Part shown: piece after piece, positions 1 to 8,893 of the stretch
How the letters are laid out: each line of letters begins with the position of its first letter
Position numbering within the stretch: position 1 is the first letter of the stretch
DNA from: Gordonia westfalica
GTDB taxonomy: Bacteria; Actinomycetota; Actinomycetes; Mycobacteriales; Mycobacteriaceae
NCBI RefSeq assembly: GCF_900105725.1
Contig: NZ_FNLM01000030.1
Location: 1-64,000 of the forward strand
Length of the DNA stretch: 64,000 nucleotides
Reading direction: 5' to 3'
The notes under the pieces: model-generated
What the model was told of the DNA's origin: nothing
What the model saw: the letters and a program-made list of their open reading frames with translations, nothing else
Databases searched by the model: none
Position numbers and translations under genes: made by a program

Positions 1-98
1 GCTGCGGCGCACTCGCACTTACAGGCCGTCGAAGACCTCGCCCCACCAACCAAGCTCCCCAAGTCTCGTCATGTGCCGACCCATGAACTACGGTGTAT

Positions 99-114
99 CG
101 AATAGTTTTATTCG
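99..114. promoter_or_regulatory. Inverted repeat upstream of mntH remnant
   Basis: A perfect 6-bp inverted repeat, CGAATA, with a 4-bp spacer (GTTT) and TATTCG, lies about 30 bp before the mntH start codon. The position suits an operator of a metal-dependent repressor. It does not resemble the DtxR/IdeR box, so the regulator is unknown. Confidence 0.35.
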
Positions 115-144
115 TAGACCGAACTTTGTGATTGAGGGGCGGCA

Positions 145-1386
145 ATGCGAGAGGTCATGGCTTCGGCTCGTCCGCGGCTCGCGCGAGCTCGGTCTGGGTC
201 CCTACTGCTTGGTCCGGCCTTCGTCGCAGCCATCGCCTATGTTGATCCCGGCAATGTCGCGTCCAATATCAGCGCCGGCGCCCAGTTCGGCTACCTCCTC
301 GTGTGGGTGATCGTGGTTGCGAACGTGATGGCGGGTTGGTGGGCAGTTCCTTTCTGCCAAGCTCGGGGTGGTCACGGGCAGGTCATTGCCGGAGACGGTG
401 CGTCTGCGCGCGTCGCGGACCGCCAGGCTCTCCTACTGGGTGCAGGCTGAGATTGTCGCTATGGCAACCGATCTCGCCGAAGTGGTCGGCGGAGCTATCG
501 CGCTGAATCTGCTCTTCGACCTGCCGTTGCTCATCGGTGGCGTCATCACAGGTTCGGTGTCGATGGTCTTGCTTCTTGTCCAAGACCGCAGAGGGCAGCA
601 ACCGTTCGAGCGGGTGATCATTGGCTTGCTGGCTGTCATTGCCATCGGTTTCTGACAAGCACCGTGGTGGCACCACCTCCCCCGGGGCTGTCGTGGGGGG
701 CCTCTTGCCGCGGTTCGATGGCACGGAAAGCGTGCTGATCGCGGCCGCCATGTTGGGTGCGACGGTGATGCCTCACGCGGTGTATCTGCATTCAGGTCTG
801 GTGCGGGATCGACACGGCCATCAACCGGAGGGGCCGATCCGGTCGCGGCTGTTGCGTGTGACGAAGATCGATGTCGGTCTGGCGATGCTGCTGGCGGGCG
901 CGGTCAACCTGTCCATGCTGCTGGTGGCAGCAACCACTTTGCGTGGCCGTGAAGGGGTCGATTCGATCGACGGAGCGCATGCGGCGGTCGCCGACACCTT
1001 GGGGCAAGTGGTGGCGTTGCTGTTCGCGCTGGGGCTTCTTGCCTCGGGGCTGGCATCAACCTCGTCGGGGCGTACGCCGGCGCGATGATCATGGACGGGC
1101 TGTTGCAGCGCAGGATCCCGCTCATACTCCGACGCCTGATCACCCTGATACCTGCCATCACAGTGTTGGCCATCGGAATCGATCCAGCCGAGCTCTGATT
1201 GTCTCGCAGGTCGTTCTGTCCTTCGGCATCCCCTTCGCACTGGTTCCGTTAGTGCGTTTCACCAGCGACAGGATGCTGATGGGCGAGGATGTGAACAATC
1301 GACTCACCACGTCGCTGGCCTGGCTGACTGCAGCGGTCATCATCGTGCTCAACGTCGCCTTGATCTACCTGACAGTCACCGGTTAA
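145..1386 (+). pseudogene. mntH: Nramp-family Mn2+/Fe2+ symporter MntH, multiply frameshifted
   Basis: Translated pieces in successive frames rebuild an Nramp proton-coupled divalent metal importer. The N-terminus carries the family signature around [13 protein letters not shown] (TM1). TM segments follow through DLAEVVGGAIALN, GATVMPHAVYLHSGL (TM6, with the family MPH motif), and a last helix ending TVTG. Four frame changes are needed, near 335, 651, 1063 and 1183, and each is explained by one missing base. The ATG at 145 follows a purine-rich GAGGGGCGG. The gene overlaps the 3' end of the convergent lspA remnant by about 11 bp. As written it cannot make a functional transporter. Either the gene is decayed or the assembly lost bases. 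The family call is secure; loss of function is inferred. Confidence 0.85.
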
Positions 1387-1974
1387 GCGAGTCCGCGCGA
1401 CGGTTCGATCCCCTAGGCGTCGCGCGGAGCTGACCATTCTTGCGCAACACATCTAGCACGATCAGGACGACGCCGATGGTGATGAATGTGTCCGCGAGGT
1501 TGAACGTGGGGAACCAGCCGGTATGGAAGTAGTCGGTGACGACGCCGTCGGCGGCGCGGTCGATCAGGTTGGTGAGTGCGCCGCCGAGGACTGCAGCAAA
1601 TCCGATCCGGCCGGCGACCCCCGCGTCGGGTGCGACGTGCACTGCGTAGCCGGCCAGTGCGAGGGTGATTAACCCGGCCACGGCGAGTATGGCCCAGCTG
1701 GGCAGCTGATCACCGAGGCTGAATGCAACACCGGGGTTGAACGCTAACCGCAATTGGAGCACTCCCAGATCGGCCGTACTGCCTCGGTGAGTCGGCTGAC
1801 AACGAAGGAGTTGACTGCCAGCCCGACGGAGGTCACCACGACAACCAGGACCAAGAGAACGCCTCGGGGGTGGAGTGTTTTCGTCACTGCCGGCGTCGCG
1901 TCGGTCACGTAAATGCTCCAGCCGGGGTAGAACTCGCTGACGCTGCGGCGGCGTCGCCGGCATAGTTCGGGCAC
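1376..1974 (-). pseudogene. lspA: Lipoprotein signal peptidase LspA, frameshifted
   Basis: The C-terminal two thirds read as signal peptidase II, the aspartyl protease that removes lipoprotein signal peptides. Both catalytic boxes are visible: GGALTNLIDR (first Asp) and FPTFNLADTFITIG (second Asp). The NPGVAFSLG segment typical of LspA precedes them. The N-terminal TM helix (about 1800-1880) is in another frame, and the switch near 1775 needs one missing base. The gene follows the CmtR-like repressor by 4 bp, so the two were probably one transcript. lspA-type genes occur in lead-resistance operons (PbrC) of other bacteria, which fits the context. The first start shown (1974) is only a guess because of the frameshift. 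Confidence 0.8.
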
Positions 1975-1978
1975 AGCG

Positions 1979-2293
1979 CTACCGCGCTACCAGTGGCCGC
2001 CAGCAGGGTCTCCGCGAGGCCAGCAGATCCATCAACTCGGGCCGAGTGAGGCGGTAGAACACCTGCCTACCCTGTGGGCGTCCCTCAACGAGCCCGCAGT
2101 CGCGCAGACATGCCACATGCGCCGACACTGTCGACTGCGCCAAACCCAACTCCCCTACCAGGTCGGCGACCCTGACCTCCCCGCCGGCAAGACGACGCAC
2201 AATCGACAAACGGGTGCTATCGGACAGGCTGTGAAACAACGCCACCGCCGCGTCCACATTCGTTCCGGCTCTCGACGTGGGACACCCATCCAT
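1979..2293 (-). CDS. ArsR/SmtB-family metal sensor, CmtR-like
   Basis: A 104-residue winged-helix repressor. The recognition helix region reads LAQSTVSAHVACLRDCGLVEG. The two cysteines in ACLRDC align with the Cys pair in the DNA-recognition helix that binds Cd/Pb in mycobacterial CmtR, and a third cysteine sits near the C-terminus (RRPCW), like CmtR's third ligand. This points to a Cd(II)/Pb(II) sensor. ATG 2293 was chosen because it directly abuts a strong dyad at 2294-2323; upstream in-frame sequence is Arg-rich and shadows the oppositely oriented methyltransferase. The lspA remnant follows 4 bp downstream. Metal specificity is inferred from the cysteines only. Confidence 0.8.
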   Translation of the reverse strand: MDGCPTSRAGTNVDAAVALFHSLSDSTRLSIVRRLAGGEVRVADLVGELGLAQSTVSAHVACLRDCGLVEGRPQGRQVFYRLTRPELMDLLASRRPCWRPLVAR

Positions 2294-2323
2294 GCTATTG
2301 ATCGTCACCAGACGATAATAAGC
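2294..2323. promoter_or_regulatory. Dyad operator of the CmtR-like repressor
   Basis: An imperfect 13-4-13 inverted repeat has a perfect core, GATCGTC-ACCA-GACGAT, with AT-rich outer arms. It ends immediately before the repressor start codon and contains a TATTAT -10-like hexamer on the minus strand. This arrangement implies autorepression and possible control of the divergent methyltransferase gene. Confidence 0.55.
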
Positions 2324-2358
2324 GGTCTCCGCCGATGAATGAGGGAGGGTGGTCAACA

Positions 2359-3089
2359 ATGTTGATGAACCGCGTGGAGACTGTTCTGGTGAACTCGCCG
2401 CCCCGGCGGTGGCTGCAGCGCTACGAGGCGCGTGTATTGACCGCGTTGGGCGGACGGACCCCGGGAGCGCACGTTGCTGAGCTGGGGTGCGGGTCGGGTT
2501 ACGGCACCCGGCTGATCCTCGACGAGTTCGGCGCCGCGCGCGTCGACGCGGTAGACCTCGATCCGGCGATGATTTCTCGCGCTCGCCACCGCCTGCGCCG
2601 ACACACCGGCAGGGCACACCTCGCCCGAGGTAGCGCAACGGACCTGCGTTCAGCATTTCACGACGTCGGCGGAGGGCAGAACGGTACTTATGACGCAGTC
2701 TTCGACTTCGCGATCATTCACCACATCCCGAACTGGCGGAAGCCTTGGACGAGGTGGCCCGCGTACTCAAACCGGGTGGGCGGTTCTTCTTTGACGAGGT
2801 CACCGCGACCGCCCTTGCTCGGCCGACCTACCAAGTGCTGTTTGACCATCCGAGCGAGGATCGGTTCACCGCCGGTGAATTCCTGCACGAGTTGTCCCAC
2901 CACGGTCTCGACGTCGGCGAGCGGTGGCAAACACGCATCGGCGGGATTACCTGTTGGGTGTCGCCACACGGCAATAGTGAGGTCGACGTGGTGGCTCGGC
3001 GGTGGCCCACCACGAAGACGTTTCGAACCTTCTCTCACGCGGTGCAGCGGGTAAAGGAGCGCACAGCCTTCAACTACTATCGTGGTTAG
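2359..3089 (+). pseudogene. SAM-dependent class I methyltransferase, frameshifted
   Basis: The first half carries motif I (VAELGCGSGYGTRL), the acidic end of beta-2 (VDAVDLDPAMI) and a motif IV-like segment (YDAVFDFAIIHHIPNW). After about 2742 the frame changes and continues with DEVARVLKPGGRFFFDEV, the family's post-motif segment. A single missing G in the CGGAAG run explains the switch. Start ATG 2359 has GGAGGG 9 bp upstream. The fold is the ubiquinone/SAM methyltransferase type; the substrate cannot be told. It is divergent from the CmtR-like gene and is followed by the L,D-transpeptidase gene. Whether the frameshift is real is unknown. Confidence 0.75.
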
Positions 3090-3090
3090 T
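3073..3090. promoter_or_regulatory. Degenerate BlaI-type operator before the L,D-transpeptidase
   Basis: The site reads ACTAC-N8-TTAGT, one mismatch from the ACTAC-N8-GTAGT dyad found six more times in this window. It lies at the very end of the methyltransferase remnant, about 40 bp before the chosen start of the transpeptidase gene, a suitable place for an operator. Confidence 0.35.
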
Positions 3091-3129
3091 AAAGCTAGTC
3101 CAGCGCCGAGTGGGAGGGTTCGACAATCG

Positions 3130-4434
3130 ATGGGCCGCGTAAGAGGGACTCGAGCTACCGAAGAGCCACGTGATCGCCGATCGACTCACGGTGGGCAGCC
3201 GCAGTGCTCGGGCTCTCGTGAATGCCGCGGGTCGGTCCGGTCCGGTATCCCGCGACTGCTGATGCTCGCAACGCTGACGGCGGTGGTGATGGTGTTGACC
3301 TCGTGCAGCTCGACCGGAGGTGCCGTCTACAGCAACGAGATTCGGGCCGTTGACAGCTTCGCCGACATCACACACCCTTCCATCGCTGTGGCCACTGAAG
3401 GTGGCGGGCGACTTGCGCCCAACGCGGTTGTCGAACCTGGGCTTCCTATTGTTGTCACGGCCAGTCGCGGCGCGTTGACTAACGTCCGTATTCCCACAGC
3501 CAGCGGCCGTCCCTTGGCGGGCTCCCTGAGCGAGGACGGCTCAACGTGGACAAGCACCCAGCCCCTGGGGTATTCGAAGCGATACGTGGTTCAAGCCGAG
3601 GCCGTGGGCGTGGGCGGTCGATCGGTCGTCTCGCAGCGTTTCACCACGACCTCACCGGAATCGTTGACCAGCGCGGCCATTCTCGGCGAGAAAACCGTCG
3701 GGATCGCCCACACGATCGGCGTGCGGTTCGCCGATCCCATCCCTGACCGAAAGAAGGCACAGGCGGCGATCACCGTGTCGTCTGACCCCCAGATGCAGGG
3801 TGCGTTCTATTGGATCAGCGACTCTGAGGTCCGGTGGAGGCCCGAACGCTTCTGGACACCGGGCACCAAAGTCAGTGTCGCCGTCAACATTTACGGAGTC
3901 GATCTCGGCGACGGGCTCTACGGCGACGAGAACTTGTCCTACGACTTCACGATTGGCCGAGCTCAGGAAATCGTTGCCGACGACAACACCAAAACGATCG
4001 TCGTCAAACGAGACGGCAAGGTCATCCGCACGATGCCGACCTCGTTCGGCAAAGACAGCACTCCGACGCCCCGCGGCATCTACATGATCGGAGATCGCGT
4101 CGAGCACATCATCATGGACTCGTCCACCTACGGAGTGCCTGTCGAGTCCGCAGCGGGATACCGCACACCCGTTCAATGGGCGGTGCAAATGTCCTACAGC
4201 GGCATTTACATGCACGGCGCACCGTGGTCGATGTCGGCGCAAGGCAACAGCAACGTCAGCAACGGTTGCCCAAACCTGAGTCCCGCAGACGCGGAATGGC
4301 TCGTGAAGAACACCCTGCGCGGTGACCCCGTCACGGTCAAGAACACCAACGCCGACACGCTCTCGGGAGTCGATGGACTCGGCGACTGGAACATCCCGTG
4401 GTCACAGTGGAAGAAGGGCAACACCGACACCTAG
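3130..4434 (+). CDS. Lipoprotein L,D-transpeptidase (Ldt, YkuD fold)
   Basis: A 434-residue enzyme related to mycobacterial LdtMt2. It forms 3-3 peptidoglycan cross-links by attacking an acyl-donor tetrapeptide with a cysteine. A lipobox (LTSC) after a hydrophobic stretch (MLATLTAVVMVL) indicates export and lipid anchoring. Two Ig-like domains precede the catalytic domain. The active site is visible as GIYMHGAPWS followed by SNVSNGCPNLS, giving the family His and the catalytic Cys. ATG 3130 was chosen because GGGAGGG precedes it; an upstream GTG at 3082 overlaps the methyltransferase stop and a possible operator. Copper is known to inhibit E. coli L,D-transpeptidases, so an extra copy in a copper island is suggestive. 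LspA, which would process it, is broken nearby. Confidence 0.88.
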   Translation: MGRVRGTRATEEPRDRRSTHGGQPQCSGSRECRGSVRSGIPRLLMLATLTAVVMVLTSCSSTGGAVYSNEIRAVDSFADITHPSIAVATEGGGRLAPNAVVEPGLPIVVTASRGALTNVRIPTASGRPLAGSLSEDGSTWTSTQPLGYSKRYVVQAEAVGVGGRSVVSQRFTTTSPESLTSAAILGEKTVGIAHTIGVRFADPIPDRKKAQAAITVSSDPQMQGAFYWISDSEVRWRPERFWTPGTKVSVAVNIYGVDLGDGLYGDENLSYDFTIGRAQEIVADDNTKTIVVKRDGKVIRTMPTSFGKDSTPTPRGIYMIGDRVEHIIMDSSTYGVPVESAAGYRTPVQWAVQMSYSGIYMHGAPWSMSAQGNSNVSNGCPNLSPADAEWLVKNTLRGDPVTVKNTNADTLSGVDGLGDWNIPWSQWKKGNTDT

Positions 4435-4473
4435 GCGCCCCCCGCCGGGCTGGAGCTTGTCGACGCCAACTCG

Positions 4474-4532
4474 CCATATCGATGGGTGTTGAGGTATTCG
4501 CGCCGGCGCGCCTACAATGGGCCATATCAATG
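4474..4532. promoter_or_regulatory. Promoter and paired operator half-sites of the cad-type operon
   Basis: A -35 TTGAGG (4489-4494) and -10 TACAAT (4513-4518) are separated by 18 bp. The near-identical sequences CCATATCGATG (4474-4484) and CCATATCAATG (4522-4532) flank them. The downstream copy would overlap the transcription start. This fits autorepression by the CadC-like protein encoded just downstream. Confidence 0.55.
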
Positions 4533-4549
4533 AACGTAAGGATGTTGAT

Positions 4550-4969
4550 ATGACTCAGGAGTCGGTGGACACATGCGACCTGCTGTGCCTCGATCTGCCG
4601 CACGCAGAAACTATCCGGACTGCGCTACCCGAGGTGACCGCGGTCGACCGTGCCGCCGCCGGAGCTCGCGCACTCGGTGATCCCACCCGGCTACGTGTAG
4701 CGACGGCGTTGCTGTCGGGCGAGGAATTATGCGTCTGCGACCTCGCGTGGGTGGTAGGCCTGGCGCAGAACCTTGTCTCGCACCATCTGCGCTTACTCAA
4801 GGGCGCCGGCCTGGTGACCGGGCGCCGGCACGGACGGTTGGTGATGTACGCGTTGACCCCCTCCGGCCACGCTCTCGTGACAGCCGTTCTAGCGATTGCA
4901 TGTGTCTCCGTACCAGCCACGACGACGTCATCGGCGGCGGCCACAGTGCAGGGGCGAGCTCATGGCTGA
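4550..4969 (+). CDS. ArsR-family Cd/Zn/Pb-responsive repressor, CadC-like
   Basis: A 139-residue winged-helix repressor. The N-terminal extension holds two cysteines (DTCDLLCLD), and the helix before the recognition helix carries the ELCVCDLAW metal box (CxC), as in CadC and ArsR proteins that bind Cd, Pb or Zn through Cys thiolates. The recognition helix is AQNLVSHHLRLLK. ATG 4550 was picked because AAGGA lies 9 bp upstream; an earlier in-frame ATG at 4524 overlaps the -10. The stop overlaps the P-type ATPase start by 8 bp, so the two are co-transcribed and probably translationally coupled. Confidence 0.85.
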   Translation: MTQESVDTCDLLCLDLPHAETIRTALPEVTAVDRAAAGARALGDPTRLRVATALLSGEELCVCDLAWVVGLAQNLVSHHLRLLKGAGLVTGRRHGRLVMYALTPSGHALVTAVLAIACVSVPATTTSSAAATVQGRAHG

Positions 4970-7154
4970 CGCATGCTGCGGACCATCAGATCCCGCCGAC
5001 CTCGACGCCGAGGTCGATCAGGGCCCGGTTCGGTTGTGGCAGGTGCGCGAGCTGCGTTTCGCCGCCGCCGCAGCAGTGTTCCTCGCGCTCGGCTGGATCA
5101 TCGGAGGCTCTCTGTCAGAGACCGCGGGCATCGTCGTGGAACTGGTCGCGGTCGTCGTCGCTGCCTCAACGTTCGTGCCGTCGACGCTGAGGTCGCTGCG
5201 CCACGGGCGCATCGGTGTCGGAACGCTGATGACGATCGCCGCGATCGGGGCTGTGGCGCTGGGCCAAATACCCGAGGCTGCGCTGCTGGGAATCTTGTTC
5301 TCGGTCGCTGAAGGACTCGAGCATTACGCGGTCACCAAGACCCGGCGCGGGCTGCGGGCACTGCTCGCGCTGGTTCCACCGACCGCGTCGGTGATTCGTG
5401 AGGGTCGCGAGATCACCGTGTCCCCTGATGAGTTGATCATCGGCGATGTGCTGGTGGTGCGTCCCGGTGAGCGCGCGTCGACCGACGGGACGATCACCGC
5501 GGGCACTACCAGCGTGGATATGTCGGCGATCACCGGCGAATCTGTTCCGGTGGAGGCGGGTCCGGGCGACTTGCTCTACGCCGGCGCCATCAACGGTGGC
5601 GGTGCGATCGAAGTCCGCGTGACCGCCCGCGCCGCGGATAGTTCCCTGGCCCGCATCGTTCACATCGTCGAGCAAGCGCAGGAACGCAAAGGCGCCGGCC
5701 AACGTCTCGCCGACCGCATCGCCCGCCCCCTGGTCCCCGCCATCATGGTGCTCGCGGCGCTCGTGGCAGGTATCGGTGCGCTGCTCGGTGATCCCCTGCT
5801 GTGGCTCGAACGCGGCCTGGTAGTCCTCGTTGCCGCGTCCCCGTGTGCGTTAGCGATCGCGGTGCCGCTGACGGTGGTCGCCGCGATCGGCGCCGCCAGC
5901 CGCCATGGCGCACTGGTCAAAGGCGGTGCTGCACTAGAGGAGTTGGGACGGGTCCGCGTCGTCGCACTGGACAAGACCGGCACCTTGACCCGCGGCACTC
6001 CGGAGGTCATCGCCGTGGTGAGCACACCCGAGATCACCCGCGAAGACGCGTTGTCCTATGCCGCCGCGCTCGAGGCACGCAGCGAGCACCCGCTGGCGAG
6101 CGCCATTCTCGCGGCCGCACCTGCCCTGGACTCACCTGCCGAGGACGTCACCGCGATCGCCGGTCACGGACTCACCGGCCAGATACGCGGACAGCAACTG
6201 CGCCTGGGCAAACCCGGGTGGCTCGATCCTGGCGCGCTCGCCGGCGAGGTCACCCGGTTGCAGAGCGACGGTGCCACCGTCGTGCTGATCGAACGCGATG
6301 GCACCGTCGTCGCCGCCATCGCCGTCCGCGATGAGCTTCGCCCCGAGGCCGCTGAAACGGTCGCTCAGCTGACGGCGCTGGGTGTCAACTCGGTCATGCT
6401 GACCGGGGACAACGATCGCACCGCACACGCCTTGGCCACGGCGGCCGGAATCAGCACCGTCCATTCCGAACTGCTTCCCGAAGACAAAGCCGACTTGCTG
6501 CCCACGCTGGCGCGCGGGCGGGCGATCGCCATGGTCGGCGACGGCGTCAACGACGCCCCAGCGTTGGCCACCGCCGATGTCGGAATCGCAATGGGAGCGA
6601 TGGGTACCGACGTCGCCATCGAAACCGCCGATGTGGCGTTGATGGGCGAAGATCTCCGCCATCTCCCCCACGTGCTGTCCCACGCTCGGCGCGCACGCCG
6701 AATCATGGTGCAGAACATAGGATTCTCTCTGGCCATCATCGGTGTGCTGATTCCGCTGGCCGCCACGGGCGTCCTCGGCCTGGCCACGGTGGTCTTCGTC
6801 CACGAACTCGCAGAAGTGCTGGTGATCGCCAACGCGATTCGCGCTGCCCGGACGAAAGCACTGCCAGGCACCGGTGCCATGCCCCGGGTAACCCCCGGCA
6901 AGCTCAACATCTCGGTGGCGCCCTACAACGACACAGGCGACGCCTGCTGCGCCCCGGTATCCGCCACCACCACCGATCAGCCACGGCCGGTGCCCGAGGT
7001 GCCCCTGCTGCCGACTCCACGATTACGCGGCGCGGCGACCAGCACGAGTTGTGCTGCCACTACAGAACCAGGGTGCAGCTGCTGTTCGAGCCCGTCGGAT
7101 GACGCCGATGACGCACCGAGTAGCTCACCAACGCCCCATCGCGAACGCCACTGA
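4962..7154 (+). CDS. ctpG: P1B-type metal-exporting ATPase, CtpG/CadA-like
   Basis: A 730-residue inner-membrane pump for a soft divalent metal, probably Cd, with Zn or Pb possible. In order it shows a short Cys-rich start (ADACCGP) with no HMA domain, six-plus TM segments, the actuator TGES (about residue 191), the transmembrane metal site SPC (VAASPCALAIAVPL, a SPC form shared with CtpG rather than the copper-type CPC), DKTGTLT (about 336) and GDGVNDAPAL (about 526). The C-terminal tail is unusually long and low-complexity, with cysteine clusters (DACCAP, GCSCCSS) that could bind metal. It overlaps the CadC-like gene. CtpG of M. tuberculosis is likewise linked to an ArsR-family sensor (CmtR). 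Confidence 0.85.
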   Translation: MADACCGPSDPADLDAEVDQGPVRLWQVRELRFAAAAAVFLALGWIIGGSLSETAGIVVELVAVVVAASTFVPSTLRSLRHGRIGVGTLMTIAAIGAVALGQIPEAALLGILFSVAEGLEHYAVTKTRRGLRALLALVPPTASVIREGREITVSPDELIIGDVLVVRPGERASTDGTITAGTTSVDMSAITGESVPVEAGPGDLLYAGAINGGGAIEVRVTARAADSSLARIVHIVEQAQERKGAGQRLADRIARPLVPAIMVLAALVAGIGALLGDPLLWLERGLVVLVAASPCALAIAVPLTVVAAIGAASRHGALVKGGAALEELGRVRVVALDKTGTLTRGTPEVIAVVSTPEITREDALSYAAALEARSEHPLASAILAAAPALDSPAEDVTAIAGHGLTGQIRGQQLRLGKPGWLDPGALAGEVTRLQSDGATVVLIERDGTVVAAIAVRDELRPEAAETVAQLTALGVNSVMLTGDNDRTAHALATAAGISTVHSELLPEDKADLLPTLARGRAIAMVGDGVNDAPALATADVGIAMGAMGTDVAIETADVALMGEDLRHLPHVLSHARRARRIMVQNIGFSLAIIGVLIPLAATGVLGLATVVFVHELAEVLVIANAIRAARTKALPGTGAMPRVTPGKLNISVAPYNDTGDACCAPVSATTTDQPRPVPEVPLLPTPRLRGAATSTSCAATTEPGCSCCSSPSDDADDAPSSSPTPHRERH

Positions 7155-7169
7155 AGCAACCACGCCGCG

Positions 7170-8732
7170 TCAGGTGCGTTGGCGTGATCTCCACGTGCGT
7201 ACAACCAGTGCCGCCAGGACCGCGGCAGCACAGATCCCTTCTCCTGCTGCTCCGATCCGCGTCGCCAGAGTCGTCGTTGTCCCCAGCGGCACCCGCGCGA
7301 TGAGGACATCAGGGGTGAACAGCGCTGTGCGTTGTGCAACGGTCCCATCAGGCTCGATGATCGCGCTCACCCCACTGGTTGCTGCGATGACCACCGCCCT
7401 ACCGTGCTCGACTGCCCGCACCCGCGACATCGCGAGTTGCTGGTAGGTCATCTCGGTGCGCCCGAACGTCGCGTTGTTGGTCGGTACGGCGATCAGTTGC
7501 GCGCCGGCGCGCACCGAGTCGGTCACCAGATCGTCGAACGCGACTTCGTAGCAGGTCGCCACCGCCACCGGTACACCTGCAAGATCGACGACACCATTGC
7601 CCGTGCCAGGAACGAAGTTGCCGGCCCGGCTGGCGTAGGACGACAGCTGTGTCATCAGTTCCCGCAGCGGCAAGTACTCCCCGAACGGCACCAGCTGACG
7701 TTTGTCGTGCTCCTGACCAGGACCGGTAACCGGATCCCACACCACCAACGTGTTGCGGGACGTGCCGTTGCTCCCGGCGATCACCGCTCCCACCAGGATC
7801 GGCACCCCGATCGCCCGCGCGGCACGATCAATCTGCGCCGCAGCATCGCGGTTACCGAACGGGTCGATGTCGGATGAGTTCTCCGGCCACACCACCACAT
7901 CGGGACGCACGACCCGCCCAGAGCGGACCTGCTCTGCCAGGTCGAGGGTGCGTTGGACATGATTGTCGAGCACTGCGCGCCGCTGAGCATTGAAATCCAA
8001 CCCCAGCCGCGGCACATTGCCCTGCACCACTGCCACCGTCACCGACCGCTCCCCCGCGTCATCGCCTCCCCCCGCGGGCGTCATCGTCCACACCAGCAGT
8101 CCAATCACGGCAACCGTGGCCGCAGGCCCGGCCAACGTTTGAGGCTGCCGGCGGACCACCGCCCCCGCCGCCGCGGCCAGGGCCGCGCCGAGCAGCACCA
8201 CAACGAACGACAACCCCGGCGCGCCGGCCAGCGCCGCCAACGGCAGGAGCAACCCGTCGGGTTGACCGAATGCGATTCGGCCCCAAGGGAAACCGCCAAA
8301 CGGTATCCGGGAACGAACAGCTTCGACTGCCACCCAGGCGCCTGCCAACCACACCGGCGCGCCGCGCCATCTGCCCAGTGCCGCTGCCAACACCCCGAAG
8401 ACCCCGAACGCCACCGCCTGGACTGCTGCCAAGACCAGCCACGGCACCGCACCCACATAGATGCCGACCCACGGCAGCAAAGGCACGAAAAACCCCAGCC
8501 CAGCCAGATAGCCATAGCCGGATGCCGCCCACAACGACCGCCCCCGCAGCGTCACCACCAGAACCGCGATAGCCAACGGGGCCAGGAACCACAGCTGACG
8601 CGGAGGGAAACTCACATACAGCATGCCGCCGGCGCCGACCGCAGCAGCGCTGCGCAACACCGGATGAAGCATCGGTGGAAACGACGCACCGGCCCGCCGA
8701 GCACCCGAAGAACTCACCACCGCGCACCGCAC
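7170..8732 (-). CDS. lnt: Apolipoprotein N-acyltransferase Lnt
   Basis: A 520-residue integral membrane enzyme that N-acylates the diacylglyceryl-cysteine of mature lipoproteins. About eight hydrophobic segments come first. A nitrilase-like periplasmic domain follows with the catalytic triad visible: Glu in VVWPENSSD (about 284), Lys in HDKRQLVPFGEYLP (about 342) and Cys in VATCYEVAF (about 392). A final TM segment ends the protein. It converges on ctpG with a 15-bp gap and diverges from the DsbA gene across a BlaI-type operator. GTG 8732 is used; ATG 8672 is an alternative. With lspA and a lipoprotein Ldt nearby, the island carried its own lipoprotein maturation enzymes. Confidence 0.92.
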   Translation of the reverse strand: MRCAVVSSSGARRAGASFPPMLHPVLRSAAAVGAGGMLYVSFPPRQLWFLAPLAIAVLVVTLRGRSLWAASGYGYLAGLGFFVPLLPWVGIYVGAVPWLVLAAVQAVAFGVFGVLAAALGRWRGAPVWLAGAWVAVEAVRSRIPFGGFPWGRIAFGQPDGLLLPLAALAGAPGLSFVVVLLGAALAAAAGAVVRRQPQTLAGPAATVAVIGLLVWTMTPAGGGDDAGERSVTVAVVQGNVPRLGLDFNAQRRAVLDNHVQRTLDLAEQVRSGRVVRPDVVVWPENSSDIDPFGNRDAAAQIDRAARAIGVPILVGAVIAGSNGTSRNTLVVWDPVTGPGQEHDKRQLVPFGEYLPLRELMTQLSSYASRAGNFVPGTGNGVVDLAGVPVAVATCYEVAFDDLVTDSVRAGAQLIAVPTNNATFGRTEMTYQQLAMSRVRAVEHGRAVVIAATSGVSAIIEPDGTVAQRTALFTPDVLIARVPLGTTTTLATRIGAAGEGICAAAVLAALVVRTWRSRQRT

Positions 8733-8800
8733 CCCTCACCGAAGTTTGTCGAGCGCACCGATCCGCCCGCGGGCGCCCGGCCGGGGCCGCGCGCCTGTAA

Positions 8801-8818
8801 ACTACTAGCTAACGTAGT
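8801..8818. promoter_or_regulatory. BlaI-type operator, lnt/dsbA divergent promoter
   Basis: A perfect ACTAC-N8-GTAGT dyad, followed by a further AGTAGT direct repeat. It lies between the divergent lnt and DsbA-family genes and so could control both. Confidence 0.7.
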
Positions 8819-8842
8819 AGTAGTTTGACGGGAGTGAACATC

Positions 8843-8893
8843 GTGGCAGGTCAAGCGCTGAAGGTTCGACTCGAGTCGAGGGTGCCCCGGTGA
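8843..8893 (+). CDS. Possible 16-residue leader peptide before the DsbA gene
   Basis: A GTG codon with GGGAG about 9 bp upstream opens a 16-codon frame (VAGQALKVRLESRVPR). Its TGA overlaps the GTG start of the DsbA gene in a GTGA junction. That geometry is typical of translational coupling in mycobacteria. The peptide resembles nothing I know. It may only serve to deliver ribosomes to the next start, or it may be chance. Confidence 0.3.
   Translation: MAGQALKVRLESRVPR

Noticed and set aside
1..105. Open frame running from the window edge to a TAG, possible C-terminus of an upstream gene
   Set aside because: Only 34 codons, low complexity and no family resemblance; cannot be supported.
7953..8828. 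Long Arg/His/Gln-rich plus-strand frame opposite lnt
   Set aside because: Complementary to a clear Lnt coding sequence; composition is typical of an antisense shadow in high-GC DNA.
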